NCBI RefSeq assembly: GCF_003324485.1
Contig: NZ_QODK01000003.1
Location: 496,001-560,000, forward strand
DNA from: Cohaesibacter intestini
GTDB lineage: Bacteria > Pseudomonadota > Alphaproteobacteria > Rhizobiales > Cohaesibacteraceae
Length of the DNA: 64,000 nucleotides
Reading direction: 5' to 3'
Positions within the stretch are counted from its first letter, which is position 1. The number at the start of each line of letters is the position of its first letter. The notes beneath the pieces were generated by a model that made no database searches, was not told the DNA's origin, and saw nothing but the letters and a program-made list of their open reading frames with translations. A program made the position numbers and the translations under genes. Of this stretch, positions 18,424-27,282 are shown piece by piece.

Positions 18424-18822
18424 AGCATCAGATGACCGGGAATGCAGGCTTGTTCCATATCGCTTGGGAACTAACGCGGCGCGGTTGGATTGTGATGCCA
18501 ACAGTGCGCAATGCAAGAGGCGCTGATTTATATGCAGCTCCGATTGACAACGAAGATGCGGTAATACCTATTCAATCAATCAAAAGCGCTTTCAAAACGT
18601 GCGGCGGTTCCTCTTGGGACAGATTTAAGCCGACTTCGGTCGAAATGGTGGATCATAACCCTACGAGCGAACGATGATCGCCCTGTTTGCTTCATACTAA
18701 CCCTTGACGAAGTAAAATCACTTGCTTCGCGTGACAACGGTAGGAACCGAGCATATTGGCTCGAGGCCAAAAACTATGATCAACCTGATTTTCGCGAAGC
18801 GTGGGACCGTCTGCGGTTCTAA
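18420..18822 (+). pseudogene. Frameshifted small PD-(D/E)XK-like protein gene (4-bp duplication)
   Basis: The frame opens with ATG overlapping the previous stop and reads GNAGLFHIAWELTRRGW, RNARGADLYAAP, then IPIQS, before running out of frame and stopping at 18677. Between 18576 and 18583 TCAA is repeated in tandem. Removing one copy joins the start to a second open frame that continues SKALSKRAAVPLGTD, SKWWIITLRANDDRPVC, ILTLDEVKSLASRDNG and YWLEAKNYD, and ends in FREAWDRLRF at 18822. The joined product would be about 132 aa with a GAD...QSK nuclease-like core. The two halves fit so well that a recent inactivating duplication is the simplest reading; sequencing error or programmed slippage are less likely alternatives. 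Confidence 0.8.
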
Positions 18823-18930
18823 TGCTTCTCGAAAAGTTGAAGGAAAGTGGGCGCGGAGTTTGCTGTCGTGGTTCGTGGTTCCCAGTTTCCCATTATTGCG
18901 TCACAAAGTGACGAGGTTTTCTTCGCCCAT

Positions 18931-19125
18931 TCACTCCTCCTTAGCCTTCTCCGGGTCAAATGTCACGAACAACCGATAGGCCGCGTAAAATCCGGCGGAT
19001 AGGAAGATCATGGCGAAGCCAACGGAGTTGCCCATCAGCTCGAACAGGCCCCAGCCAATGCAGATTGTGACGACGATCAAGCGGACCCAGAGCGGGCGGA
19101 AGAAGGGGATGTCAAAATCGAACAT
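18931..19125 (-). CDS. Small membrane protein, conserved hypothetical
   Basis: A 64-aa protein with two hydrophobic segments (about residues 12-30 and 36-56) and the charged tail FDPEKAKEE. The N-terminus MFDFDIPFFRPLWVR resembles short uncharacterised inner-membrane proteins common in Hyphomicrobiales. The start at 19125 has AGGAA seven bases upstream; an earlier in-frame ATG at 19146 has none. It lies downstream of the inositol ABC genes, separated by a terminator, so it is likely a separate transcript. No function can be assigned. Confidence 0.65.
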   Translation of the reverse strand: MFDFDIPFFRPLWVRLIVVTICIGWGLFELMGNSVGFAMIFLSAGFYAAYRLFVTFDPEKAKEE

Positions 19126-19202
19126 GGGTATTCCTTTGCATCGCACGCCAGCCGGGTCTGACGCGGGCTTTGTCTGGCGTTAGTCTGAACATTGTTGCGG
19201 AT

Positions 19203-19228
19203 AAAAAACAAGGGGCCGAAGCCCCTTG
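19203..19228 (-). terminator. Intrinsic terminator of the inositol ABC transporter operon
   Basis: On the minus strand CAAGGGGC, a TTCG loop and GCCCCTTG are followed by six T residues. It lies about 35 bases after the permease stop codon. Confidence 0.9.
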
Positions 19229-19264
19229 ATAGTGTTGTGGTCTGTCTTGGGAGACTTGGGCGAC

Positions 19265-20290
19265 CTACTTGGCAGTCTTGCCCTTTTTCTGGCGGTAGGT
19301 ATCGATGACAACGGCACCGACAATGATCACACCCTTCATCATTTCTTGGTAATAGGCGTCAAGACGGAGGAAGGTGAAGCCTGAAATGATGACACCGAAG
19401 ATGACCATGCCGATGGCCGTGCCAATGATCGACCCGCGACCACCCGTCAGTGAGGTGCCGCCGATCACCGCCATGGCGATGGCATCCAGCTCATACATCA
19501 AGCCCATGCCCGGCTGGGCGGTCTGTCCACGAGCGGCCACCACGATGGCTGCCAGAGCGGACAGGGTGCCAGCGATCATGTAGATCTTGACCTTCTGGCG
19601 CTCCACATCGATACCGGAGACGCGGGCTGCGGTCTCGTTTGCCCCGATGGCATAGGTGAACTTGCCATAGCGGGTATATTTCATCAGCACGTGGAAGATG
19701 AGGGCGACGATCACGAAGATCACCACTGGCATCATGCCCGAGCCAATGAAGGCAAAGGAGTCGGTCGGGAAGGAAATCGGCGCGCCTTTGGTGAACCATT
19801 TGGCAAAGCCGCGGGCTGCCACCATCATGCCGAGCGTGGCAATGAAGGGCGGGATTTTGGTATAGGCAATCAGCCAGCCATTGATGAAGCCCGCACAGGC
19901 CCCCACAAACAACCCGACTGCGACCGGCACCAAAACCGGCAGGTCAACCAGAGCTGGGAAGAGAACCCGATCCAGACCATAATCGGCGGTCTGGGCAAAG
20001 GACATGGACACCATCGCCACGGCGCCCACCAGCGAGCCGGACGACAGGTCAATCCCGCCGGTGATGATGATCTGGGTCACGCCGACCGAGATGATGCCGA
20101 TCACCGACACCTGCAGGATCATGATTTTCAGGCGCGCGACATTGCCAAGGAAGGATTGGCCCTGAAACATCCAGCCAAGCACTTCGAACAGAATGGCGAT
20201 ACCGAACAGAACCAGAAGAATATTGACCTCTGGAGCGAGTTTGCGGCCTTTGGGTGCGGCCTCTGCCGCTGTGACATCTGCGTTAGACAT
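19265..20290 (-). CDS. Inositol-type ABC transporter permease (RbsC family)
   Basis: A 341-aa inner-membrane permease of the carbohydrate CUT2 family, with about ten hydrophobic segments. ITGGIDLSSGSLVGA and ATLGMMVAARGFAKW are RbsC-type signatures, and AIGANETAARVSGIDV is the conserved cytoplasmic loop that contacts the ATPase; AVIGGTSLTGGRGSIIGT follows. It is the last gene of a minus-strand operon (binding protein, ATPase, permease) and closely follows the ATPase gene. The surrounding inositol genes and the operator upstream of the operon suggest myo-inositol as substrate, as for the Caulobacter Iat system. Confidence 0.9.
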   Translation of the reverse strand: MSNADVTAAEAAPKGRKLAPEVNILLVLFGIAILFEVLGWMFQGQSFLGNVARLKIMILQVSVIGIISVGVTQIIITGGIDLSSGSLVGAVAMVSMSFAQTADYGLDRVLFPALVDLPVLVPVAVGLFVGACAGFINGWLIAYTKIPPFIATLGMMVAARGFAKWFTKGAPISFPTDSFAFIGSGMMPVVIFVIVALIFHVLMKYTRYGKFTYAIGANETAARVSGIDVERQKVKIYMIAGTLSALAAIVVAARGQTAQPGMGLMYELDAIAMAVIGGTSLTGGRGSIIGTAIGMVIFGVIISGFTFLRLDAYYQEMMKGVIIVGAVVIDTYRQKKGKTAK

Positions 20291-20309
20291 TGTGAATTTT
20301 CTCCCGGTC

Positions 20310-21839
20310 TTACTTCGCTGCCAGTTGCATGACGCTCACCTGATCGGCCTCGGACCGATCGAGGAAGCCACTCACGCAGCCTTCATGCATGACCATGATG
20401 CGGTCGGACATGCCCAGAACTTCAGGCAGTTCCGAAGAGATCATCAAGATGGCCACCCCCTGACCCGCAAGCTGGGTGATCAGGCGGTGAATTTCGGATT
20501 TCGCCCCGACATCGATACCGCGTGTCGGCTCATCGAGAATGAGGATTTTCGGATTGGTCAGAAGCCAGCGGGCGATCAGCAGTTTCTGCTGGTTGCCGCC
20601 TGATAGATTCTCGACGGTCTCCGCCAGACTAGGCGTCTTGATCCGCAGCTTCTCGACATATTCCTCGACCATCTGGGTGACCTTGCCCTGCTCGACAAAG
20701 CCGGTCTTGTTGACCATGCCCTGCGTGATCAGAGCCATCTGGATATTCTCCAGACAGTCAAGGATCAGAAAGCAGCCGCTTTCCTTGCGGTCTTCGGTCA
20801 GAAAGGCCAGACCATGCGCCGTGGCATCCGATGGCTTGGTGATGGTGACCTTTTCGTCATTGATCAGAATGTCACCTGAAGCGGCCGGCTTCACCCCGAA
20901 GATCGCTTCGGCAACCTCGGAGCGACCCGAGCCAACCAGCCCGGCAACACCCAAAATCTCGCCGCGACGCAGCTGGAAGCTGACATCCTTGAAGTGACGG
21001 CCGTTGCTTAGGTGCTTGACTTCCAGCGCAACGTCGCCAATCTCGCACTCGATTTTCGGGAACATGTCGGTGATTTCGCGCCCAACCATCATGCGAATGA
21101 CGTCATCTTTGGTGACGTTGGAGGCGGGCTCTGTGCCGACATATTGGCCGTCGCGGAAGACCGTCAGCTCGTCTGCAATTTCAAACAGCTCGTCCATCTT
21201 GTGGGTGATATAGACGATACCAACCCCCTTCGCCCTCAGGTCGCGAATGATCGTGAAGAGGCGCTCCACTTCGCTTTCCGTGATGGCGGATGTTGGCTCG
21301 TCCATGATCAGAACGTCTGATTTGTAGGACACGGCTTTGGAAATCTCGATCATCTGCTTCTGGGCGACCGTCAGGTCTCCGACCATGGCTTTCGGGTCGA
21401 GATTGAGATTGAGCTCATCAAACAGGGCCTGTGTCTGCTTGTTCATCTGATCATGATCGATCAGGCCCAGCGCGTTTTTCGGTTCGCGTCGGATCCAGAC
21501 ATTTTCTGCCACCGTCATCGTGTTCATCAGGTTGAGTTCCTGGTGAATCATTGCGATGCCGGAATTGAGGGCGTCGATCGGGGTCTTGATATCCAGCTGC
21601 TTGCCGGCAAACCGGACTTCGCCTTTGTCTGGATTGTAGATCCCGGCGATGATCTTCATGAGGGTCGATTTACCGGCTCCATTTTCGCCCATCAATGCGT
21701 GTACGGAACCGGGGCGGATCCTGAGTTGGACATCATCAAGGGCTACGACCCCTGGAAATTCCTTGCGCACATTGTCGACTTCGAGAATGTATTCGCCGGT
21801 ATAGGTATTGCGCGCTGAACCCGCGCTTTCATCAAGCAT
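20310..21839 (-). CDS. Inositol-type ABC transporter ATP-binding protein (RbsA family, duplicated ATPase)
   Basis: A 509-aa CUT2-type ATPase with two fused nucleotide-binding domains. The first has Walker [13 protein letters not shown] and Walker [11 protein letters not shown], with a degenerate signature (LTVAQKQM). The second has a modified Walker [11 protein letters not shown], the signature [16 protein letters not shown] and [14 protein letters not shown]. Asymmetric sites of this sort are normal for RbsA and MglA. It works with the adjacent permease and binding protein to import a monosaccharide or cyclitol. A perfect hairpin lies in the 83-base gap before it. Confidence 0.92.
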   Translation of the reverse strand: MLDESAGSARNTYTGEYILEVDNVRKEFPGVVALDDVQLRIRPGSVHALMGENGAGKSTLMKIIAGIYNPDKGEVRFAGKQLDIKTPIDALNSGIAMIHQELNLMNTMTVAENVWIRREPKNALGLIDHDQMNKQTQALFDELNLNLDPKAMVGDLTVAQKQMIEISKAVSYKSDVLIMDEPTSAITESEVERLFTIIRDLRAKGVGIVYITHKMDELFEIADELTVFRDGQYVGTEPASNVTKDDVIRMMVGREITDMFPKIECEIGDVALEVKHLSNGRHFKDVSFQLRRGEILGVAGLVGSGRSEVAEAIFGVKPAASGDILINDEKVTITKPSDATAHGLAFLTEDRKESGCFLILDCLENIQMALITQGMVNKTGFVEQGKVTQMVEEYVEKLRIKTPSLAETVENLSGGNQQKLLIARWLLTNPKILILDEPTRGIDVGAKSEIHRLITQLAGQGVAILMISSELPEVLGMSDRIMVMHEGCVSGFLDRSEADQVSVMQLAAK

Positions 21840-21879
21840 GGTTTTCCTCCCTTGCTTGCGCTGAAAGGCAACATTGCTT

Positions 21880-21903
21880 GCGAGGGCAGGGTGCCGCCCT
21901 CGC
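21880..21903 (-). promoter_or_regulatory. Intra-operon stem-loop between binding-protein and ATPase genes
   Basis: GCGAGGGC and GCCCTCGC form a perfect 8-bp stem with an 8-base loop just after the binding-protein stop. No T run follows. It probably protects the upstream mRNA or partly terminates, giving more binding protein than membrane parts. Confidence 0.6.
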
Positions 21904-21922
21904 AGTGATCAGATCAGAATGA

Positions 21923-22861
21923 TCAGTTGGTCTTGGCGAATTCGGCCAGATTTTCCGGCGTGATCAATTCGAATGGAATATAGTTGACTGCTTCAGCTTT
22001 TTCGCCACGTGCGAACTTCAGAGCAGCTTCAACAGCACCAGCGCCCTGACCTTTGGCATTCTGGAAAACAGTGTGGTCGATTTCACCCGTTTCGATCATG
22101 GCTTTGGCATCGATCGTGCCGTCCACGCCAGCAATCACGACTTTGTCGAAGTCAGCGCCAGCATTTTTGAGAGCCTGAGCTGCACCAACGGCCATTTCGT
22201 CGTTGTTGGACATCACGCCATCAATTTTCAAGCCAGCGGACAGCCAGTTGGTGACAAGGTCGGTACCAAGGGTACGCTGCCACATGCCGGTCTGTTTCTC
22301 GACCACCTTGATGAAGTTGCAATCGTCTTTGGCGAATACATCTTCCACACCTTTGGTGCGCAGACGCGCAGCCTGGTTGGACAGATCACCCATCAGAACC
22401 ACGACCTGCGCTTCGGTTTTGCCCATTTTCTTGAACAGGTCACAAGCATGCTGACCCTGCAGGTTGCCTGCCTGAATTTCAAGAGAACCGACATAGGCCT
22501 GTTTCTCTGGCAGTTTTTTGAGGTTGACAGGCTCGCGGTTGACGTAGATCAGCGGAATGCCAGCATCTGCAGCCAGTTTGGACATCGGGATAGTGGCGTC
22601 GGTGTCAACCGGGTTGACGATGATCGCATCCACGCCGGAAGCCACAAAGTTCTGAATCTGGTTGAGCTGTTTGCCAACTTCGTTCTGCGCGTCTTCGAGC
22701 TGAAGATCTGCACCCATTTCCTCGCCTTTGGCGATCATGGCGTTGCGCAGAACAGTCAAGAAGTTATCATCGAATGCAGCCATGGTGACGCCGATATTTT
22801 CGGCCATCGCAGACGAGGACAACAACGTGCCAACAACTGCTGCCATAACAAACTTTTTCAT
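21923..22861 (-). CDS. Periplasmic inositol/sugar-binding protein of ABC transporter (RbsB/IbpA-like)
   Basis: A 312-aa type I periplasmic binding protein. A signal peptide is evident (MKKFVMAAVVGTLLSSSAMA, cleaved before ENIGVTM). ASGVDAIIVNPVDTDAT, IPLIYVNREP and VMSNNDEMAVGAAQAL, followed by VVIAGVDGTIDA, match the ligand-pocket strands of RbsB-like proteins, and Asn-Arg-Glu after IYV is a typical pocket motif. The start at 22861 is supported by GGAGG eight bases upstream; the frame also extends further without a ribosome site. Context (iolG, iolD and LacI-type operators) makes inositol the likely ligand. Confidence 0.9.
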   Translation of the reverse strand: MKKFVMAAVVGTLLSSSAMAENIGVTMAAFDDNFLTVLRNAMIAKGEEMGADLQLEDAQNEVGKQLNQIQNFVASGVDAIIVNPVDTDATIPMSKLAADAGIPLIYVNREPVNLKKLPEKQAYVGSLEIQAGNLQGQHACDLFKKMGKTEAQVVVLMGDLSNQAARLRTKGVEDVFAKDDCNFIKVVEKQTGMWQRTLGTDLVTNWLSAGLKIDGVMSNNDEMAVGAAQALKNAGADFDKVVIAGVDGTIDAKAMIETGEIDHTVFQNAKGQGAGAVEAALKFARGEKAEAVNYIPFELITPENLAEFAKTN

Positions 22862-23126
22862 CTCAATTTCCTCCGTTTGAAAAAGCCGAAATGCAAGAAT
22901 TCCTGCTTTTGCATGCCGCCCCAAAACAGCCAAAACTGCGGCGCGGCGAAATGATGGTGTCCGGCAAAGGAGAAGAGAATGCAGCGCTCGCCAAATTCAA
23001 TTTCAACCCAGACCAAACCGGTGGCCAGGTGCATTGATGCGTGCGGCAGGCCCTCCCAAGATGCCTGATCGGTGACTGGTCAATAGCTCCTCTTTTGACT
23101 AGCACCGTGCTGCAACTGTACCAATA

Positions 23127-23142
23127 TTGCAATCGGTTGCAA
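23127..23142. promoter_or_regulatory. LacI-type operator upstream of the inositol ABC operon
   Basis: TTGCAATCGGTTGCAA has two TTGCAA halves around a 4-base centre containing CG. It lies about 270 bases before the binding-protein gene and matches the sites before iolG and iolD. Confidence 0.7.
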
Positions 23143-23792
23143 CACAAATTTTCAAAAAAATTCATTTGACAGATTGCTGACCAAATTCCGGCTTCTTGAA
23201 AGTTCGAAAAGCGCCTTTAGAATCAGAAAGGTCCATGGTTTGGACCCGTTGGAGGTTGGAACCCATATATTGCTGTTGATTGTCATTCCATCAGGCCAAG
23301 GCATTTTTTAAGCATGGGAAAAATTCAGCTTGAGCGGTTCAAGGTCTTTTGCTGTCAAGATAAATTGTCAACACACTCGGAATTTGTCTTTGTTGGTGAT
23401 GGTTCTATTTTGTTGCATCTAATCAATAACATCTAAGGAAAATAGCTAAGGAGTTCTGTGCTGAAAGGCACGACTTTACTTTACCAATTGATCCGATTGA
23501 TGGGTGGGGCTACTGCGTGGCAAAAATATTCGGAAATAAAAATCGATGAAATTTATATTCTATTGATTGAATTGACTTTTTTAGGACAGAAGGTGCTGGA
23601 AGCCTGTTTTCAATGACCTTCAATGACGGAAAAAAGGGCCAGTCTGTCGGCCAATAAGGCTGCGTTATTAAGGTGCAAAGATAAGGACTTATTGGTCCTA
23701 TCATGGTTCCTTTTGACAAATTATGGAAGAAAAAGTGAAAACCGATTTCAATTAAAACTGCGTCTTGGCTCATGCCTGATTGTACGAAAATT
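23143..23792. other. A/T-rich gene-free interval
   Basis: About 650 bases between the ABC operon operator and the terminator of the next minus-strand operon. It is clearly A/T-rich. Open frames on both strands (for example 23510-23773 and 23623-23889) lack ribosome sites and protein-like composition. Nothing else is recognised. Confidence 0.5.
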
Positions 23793-23816
23793 GCCCTCGC
23801 AAATTAATGCGAGGGC
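23793..23816 (-). terminator. Intrinsic terminator of the dehydrogenase/TIM-barrel operon
   Basis: On the minus strand GCCCTCGC and GCGAGGGC form a perfect stem with an 8-base loop, followed by AATTTT. The stem is the same 8-mer as the hairpin at 21880-21903. Confidence 0.75.
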
Positions 23817-23832
23817 AGGGGTTAATCCCTGT

Positions 23833-24969
23833 TTATTTTCGGAACATAGGCGGGCGAGCATCAAGCCATGTGCCCCCCTCTTTGGCTGACTGCACCGCAT
23901 AATGCACCGCTGCCATCGAGCGGGCGCCTGCTTCAGCGGTTGGTAGGGACGGTCTTACTTCGCCCCGAATGGCATCGGCGATGTCGCAATAGATGTTGGC
24001 AACGGCCAGAGGGAATCCTTCCGGATGGGCGATTGCCACACGCGACAGGCGAGTCGCCTCATCATGCAGACCGCCTTCGCCCTTCTCGATGATTTCGGTG
24101 CGACCGCCAATCTTGGTGTAAAGCAGCTGGTTTGGCTGCTCAGAGAACCATTTCAGGCCACCGGTTTCACCGAAAATCTGGATGGTGAAGCCATGTTGAC
24201 GGCCAATCGCCACCGACGAAGTCCAGAGGCGGCCAACGGTTCCTTTGCTCATCCGGAAATTGATCATCGCATCATCTTCCAGCTCGCGGCTTTCGATGCA
24301 GGAGGCAAAATCAGCAGAGAGCTTTTCAACCTCATCATTGCAAATGAAGCTGGCCATATTCAGCGCATGAATGCCGCAATCGGCAAACTGCCCCGACACG
24401 CCTGCCAGAGCCGGATCATACCGCCAACGTACCCGCGGATTGTCGGCGTCCGTTGCGTCGCCATGATGGCCGTGGCTGAACTCGGTGACCACCAGACGCA
24501 CCTTGCCGATTTCACCATTGGCCACCATGGCGCGGGCCTGTCGGACCATTGGATAGGCGGTGTAGCAATAATTGACGGCGCAAATCTTGCCGCTCTTCTC
24601 AGCCAGGCGAACGATCTCTTCACCTTCTTCCACGCTCACCGTCATGGGTTTTTCGCACAGTACATGAAAGCCTGCTTCGAGAAAGGCCTTGGTGATTTCA
24701 AAATGGGTCGAGTTCGGTGTGGCAATCGTCACCAGATCAATCCGGTCTTCGCGATTGCGCTCCCCTGCAAGCATTTCCTTCCAGTCGCCATAGGCTCGGT
24801 CGGCGGCAATGCCGAGCCGTTGCGCATAGGCGCGGCCTTCTTCCGGGCGATGATCAAGCGCACCGGCGGTCAGGTCAAAATGCCCGTCGGCCAAAGCGCC
24901 GAGCCGGTGGGCCGGGCCAATCTGGCTGCCTTCGCCGCCACCAATCATGCCCCATTTGAGTTTTGCCAT
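23833..24969 (-). CDS. Gfo/Idh/MocA-family oxidoreductase (inositol-locus dehydrogenase)
   Basis: A 378-aa NAD(P)-dependent dehydrogenase. The Rossmann motif is WGMIGGGEGSQIG near the N-terminus, then ATPNSTHFEI and HVLCEKPMTVS with the Lys that is catalytic in this family; the second domain contains GQFADCGIHALNMA with the conserved Asp and His. The start at 24969 has GGAGG about six bases upstream, while the longer frame lacks one. It is the last gene of a three-gene leftward operon under the iolD-side operator. The substrate is probably an inositol isomer or keto-derivative such as scyllo-inosose; sequence alone does not say which. Confidence 0.85.
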   Translation of the reverse strand: MAKLKWGMIGGGEGSQIGPAHRLGALADGHFDLTAGALDHRPEEGRAYAQRLGIAADRAYGDWKEMLAGERNREDRIDLVTIATPNSTHFEITKAFLEAGFHVLCEKPMTVSVEEGEEIVRLAEKSGKICAVNYCYTAYPMVRQARAMVANGEIGKVRLVVTEFSHGHHGDATDADNPRVRWRYDPALAGVSGQFADCGIHALNMASFICNDEVEKLSADFASCIESRELEDDAMINFRMSKGTVGRLWTSSVAIGRQHGFTIQIFGETGGLKWFSEQPNQLLYTKIGGRTEIIEKGEGGLHDEATRLSRVAIAHPEGFPLAVANIYCDIADAIRGEVRPSLPTAEAGARSMAAVHYAVQSAKEGGTWLDARPPMFRK

Positions 24970-25050
24970 GTGATTTCCTCCAGGAATGGGGACGTGCCCC
25001 AATCGATCAAGTTGGCCCAAACACTCCCGTCGCTTGGGCAATCGGATGGC

Positions 25051-25941
25051 TTATTGAAAGCCGATGGATTCGAGATATTCGCGGTTCTTGCGTGCGTCGC
25101 CGACCGGATCCGGGTCGAGATTGGGGTCGCAATCCTGCTCGATGGTGCACCAGCCTTCAAAGCCTGCCTCGATTAACAGGTCGCGCACGGCTGGGAAGTC
25201 GACTTCCCCTTCGCTCAAATTGCAGAAAATGCCCTGACCACAGGCATCATAAAAGCCCGTGCGGTTGGCAATCGCGTACGCTTTCACCTTGGCGTCGGTC
25301 GATTTGAAATGGACATAGGTGATGCGATCCATATGCCGCTTCATAAAGGCGACCGGATCAAAGCCCGCATAGGTGCAATGGCCAGTGTCGATACAAAGCT
25401 TGAGCAGATCCGCATCCACTTCCGCCAAGATGCGCTCCACTTCCGGCTCAAAGTCCATGAAGCCGCCCGCATGGGGGTGCAATTCCGGAATCAGACCATG
25501 ATCGAGCCCCATTTTGGCGATCTCTTCGATCCGGCTTTTGAACCCTTCCCATTCCGTGTCTGACATCTGCACCGCTTCCAATGGACGACCGGCGGTCGGG
25601 GCGCGGGCTTCCGCAATGGAATCGATCAAAACCAGATGCTTGGCCCCATGGGCCACCAAGGCTTCGCAGGTGCGTTTGGACGCATCAACCACTTCGTCCC
25701 ATTTGTTGGCGTCATGGAAGGGGCGGAAAATCACCCCGCCTATCAGCTCCAGACCAGTCTTGTCCAATTCAGCCTTGAGGATCGCCGGATCCTCAGGCAT
25801 GAAGCCAATCGGCCCCAGCTCAATGCCTTTATAGCCCGCATCCGCACAGTCTTTCAGGACGCTCTGCCATGTTGGATTGCGCGGATCCTGCGCAAATTCT
25901 ACACCCCATGAGCAGGGGGCATTGCCTATTTTGATCGCCAT
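25051..25941 (-). CDS. TIM-barrel sugar isomerase/dehydratase (IolE/IolH-like)
   Basis: A 296-aa xylose-isomerase-like TIM barrel. KIGNAPCSWGVEF at the start, IELGPIGFMP, LIPELHPHAGGF, LCIDTGHCTYAGFDP and WCTIEQDCDP give the metal-binding Glu, Asp, His and Glu pattern. It sits between two Gfo/Idh/MocA genes and opposite iolDCB, where Rhizobiales often place inosose dehydratase IolE (EC 4.2.1.44). As no other IolE candidate is present in the window, this gene may fill that step. The start at 25941 is chosen from a purine-rich site upstream and from the beginning of the barrel; the longer frame is unlikely. Confidence 0.7.
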   Translation of the reverse strand: MAIKIGNAPCSWGVEFAQDPRNPTWQSVLKDCADAGYKGIELGPIGFMPEDPAILKAELDKTGLELIGGVIFRPFHDANKWDEVVDASKRTCEALVAHGAKHLVLIDSIAEARAPTAGRPLEAVQMSDTEWEGFKSRIEEIAKMGLDHGLIPELHPHAGGFMDFEPEVERILAEVDADLLKLCIDTGHCTYAGFDPVAFMKRHMDRITYVHFKSTDAKVKAYAIANRTGFYDACGQGIFCNLSEGEVDFPAVRDLLIEAGFEGWCTIEQDCDPNLDPDPVGDARKNREYLESIGFQ

Positions 25942-26057
25942 GATAATGGTCCTCTCCTTGCAAGAAAGAGCCCAGTGACAGGCATACTCCTCCCTGGGAC
26001 TTGGCTCTCTGATTTTGTTGGAAATTGGTTCTTGGGTGCGGGTTGCTGTCCGCCAAC

Positions 26058-27161
26058 TTAGTCCTGAATGACGCTTTGCCACCTTCGCGATGTATTGGAC
26101 TTAGTCACCGCTTCAACGACGCGAGCGGCGGCAAGGCCGTCCCTGAAGGTTGGGAAACGGGGTTGGCCTTCATGGATCGCTTCCAGGAAATCCTTGGCCT
26201 CAATGACAATCAGGTCATTATAGCCCGTGCCATGGCCGGGTCCGAGGCAGAAAGCCTTATAGTCCGGGTGCGCCGGGCCGGTCAGGATCTTGCGAAAGCC
26301 GCGTTCTGCCTCTGGCCCTTCCATGCGATAGAGCCACAGGGCGTTCTGATCTTCCTGATCAAAGCGGATCGCCCCCTTTGTGCCGTGGATTTCGTAGGCG
26401 TAACCCATTTTGCGACCGGTTGCAACGCGAGACGAATGAAGATGCCCCATCACGCCGCTCTGAAAGCGGCACATCAGATGGACCTGATCGTCATTATCAA
26501 CGATCCCACCCGGGCGTTCTTTATGAATGGTTTCTGTCTCGGCAATCAGGCTGTCGATCGGCCCCATCAGTGCCAAGGCCCCATTGAACAAATGCACCGC
26601 CAGATCACCCAGCGTGCCATTGGCCGCGCCCGTGCAGCGCCATTCCCATGGATCATTGGCGTCGGCCAAAAAATCTTCCGTATGTTCGGCGCGAAACCAC
26701 GTAATATCCCCGATGGCGTTTTCCGAAAGCAACTTGCGGGCAAACTGGGTCGCAGGCGAGCGCACATAGCAAAAGGCCGTTTGGTGAACTAAACCGCTGG
26801 ATTCTGCGGCTTTGACCATGGCCAAAGCATCGTCAATGGAAGCGCCAAGGGGTTTTTCGCACATGACATGCTTGCCTGCGGCAAAGGCGGCTTCCGCAAT
26901 GGCGCGGTGATGGCTTTGAGGCGCGGCAATCACCACCGCATCGACCGAGGGGTCATTAACCAGATCACGCCAGTCCCCTGTGCTGCGGCGATAGCCATAA
27001 GCACGCCGATAGCCTTCCGCTTTTGCAGCGGAGGCAGAGCAAATCATTTCAAGGCGCGGCTTGAGGCTGGTTTCAAAAATAGTGCCGACGGCTGCAAAGG
27101 CAGCAGAGTGCGCTTTGCCCATATAGCCACCACCAATCATACCAATTCCGATCTCTGTCAC
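26058..27161 (-). CDS. Gfo/Idh/MocA-family oxidoreductase (inositol-locus dehydrogenase)
   Basis: A 367-aa dehydrogenase with Rossmann motif IGMIGGGYMGKAHSAAF, APQSHHRAIAEAAF, HVMCEKPLGAS and the second-domain GTLGDLAVHLFNGA segment. The likely start is GTG at 27161, five bases after GGGAGGGG; a TTG at 27176 lies within that ribosome site. It is the first gene of the leftward operon and shares a 120-base divergent spacer, containing a LacI-type operator, with iolD. It probably oxidises an inositol stereoisomer or epimerises through a keto-intermediate with its partners; the exact substrate is unknown. Confidence 0.85.
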   Translation of the reverse strand: MTEIGIGMIGGGYMGKAHSAAFAAVGTIFETSLKPRLEMICSASAAKAEGYRRAYGYRRSTGDWRDLVNDPSVDAVVIAAPQSHHRAIAEAAFAAGKHVMCEKPLGASIDDALAMVKAAESSGLVHQTAFCYVRSPATQFARKLLSENAIGDITWFRAEHTEDFLADANDPWEWRCTGAANGTLGDLAVHLFNGALALMGPIDSLIAETETIHKERPGGIVDNDDQVHLMCRFQSGVMGHLHSSRVATGRKMGYAYEIHGTKGAIRFDQEDQNALWLYRMEGPEAERGFRKILTGPAHPDYKAFCLGPGHGTGYNDLIVIEAKDFLEAIHEGQPRFPTFRDGLAAARVVEAVTKSNTSRRWQSVIQD

Positions 27162-27190
27162 AGCATCCCCTCCCAAAATGAAATACTATT

Positions 27191-27204
27191 TGCAATCGGT
27201 TTCA
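27191..27204. promoter_or_regulatory. LacI-type operator in the divergent iolD spacer
   Basis: TGCAATCGGTTTCA is identical to the site before iolG. It lies between the GTG start of the leftward dehydrogenase gene and iolD, where one bound repressor could control both directions. Confidence 0.75.
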
Positions 27205-27282
27205 AGATCTGTATCATGAGCCTCAATCTTTCGCAAGCGGCATTCGATAAGGATGCGCGCATTTCCCAAGGGAGGCGCCTAA

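Noticed and set aside
18722-18979. Separate gene on the plus strand after the broken nuclease gene
   Set aside because: It is in a different frame from the restored nuclease reading, overlaps it and the next minus-strand gene, and has no ribosome site.
23510-23889. Two overlapping open frames on opposite strands in the A/T-rich gap
   Set aside because: Neither has a ribosome site or recognisable protein features, and the plus-strand frame overlaps the dehydrogenase gene and its terminator.
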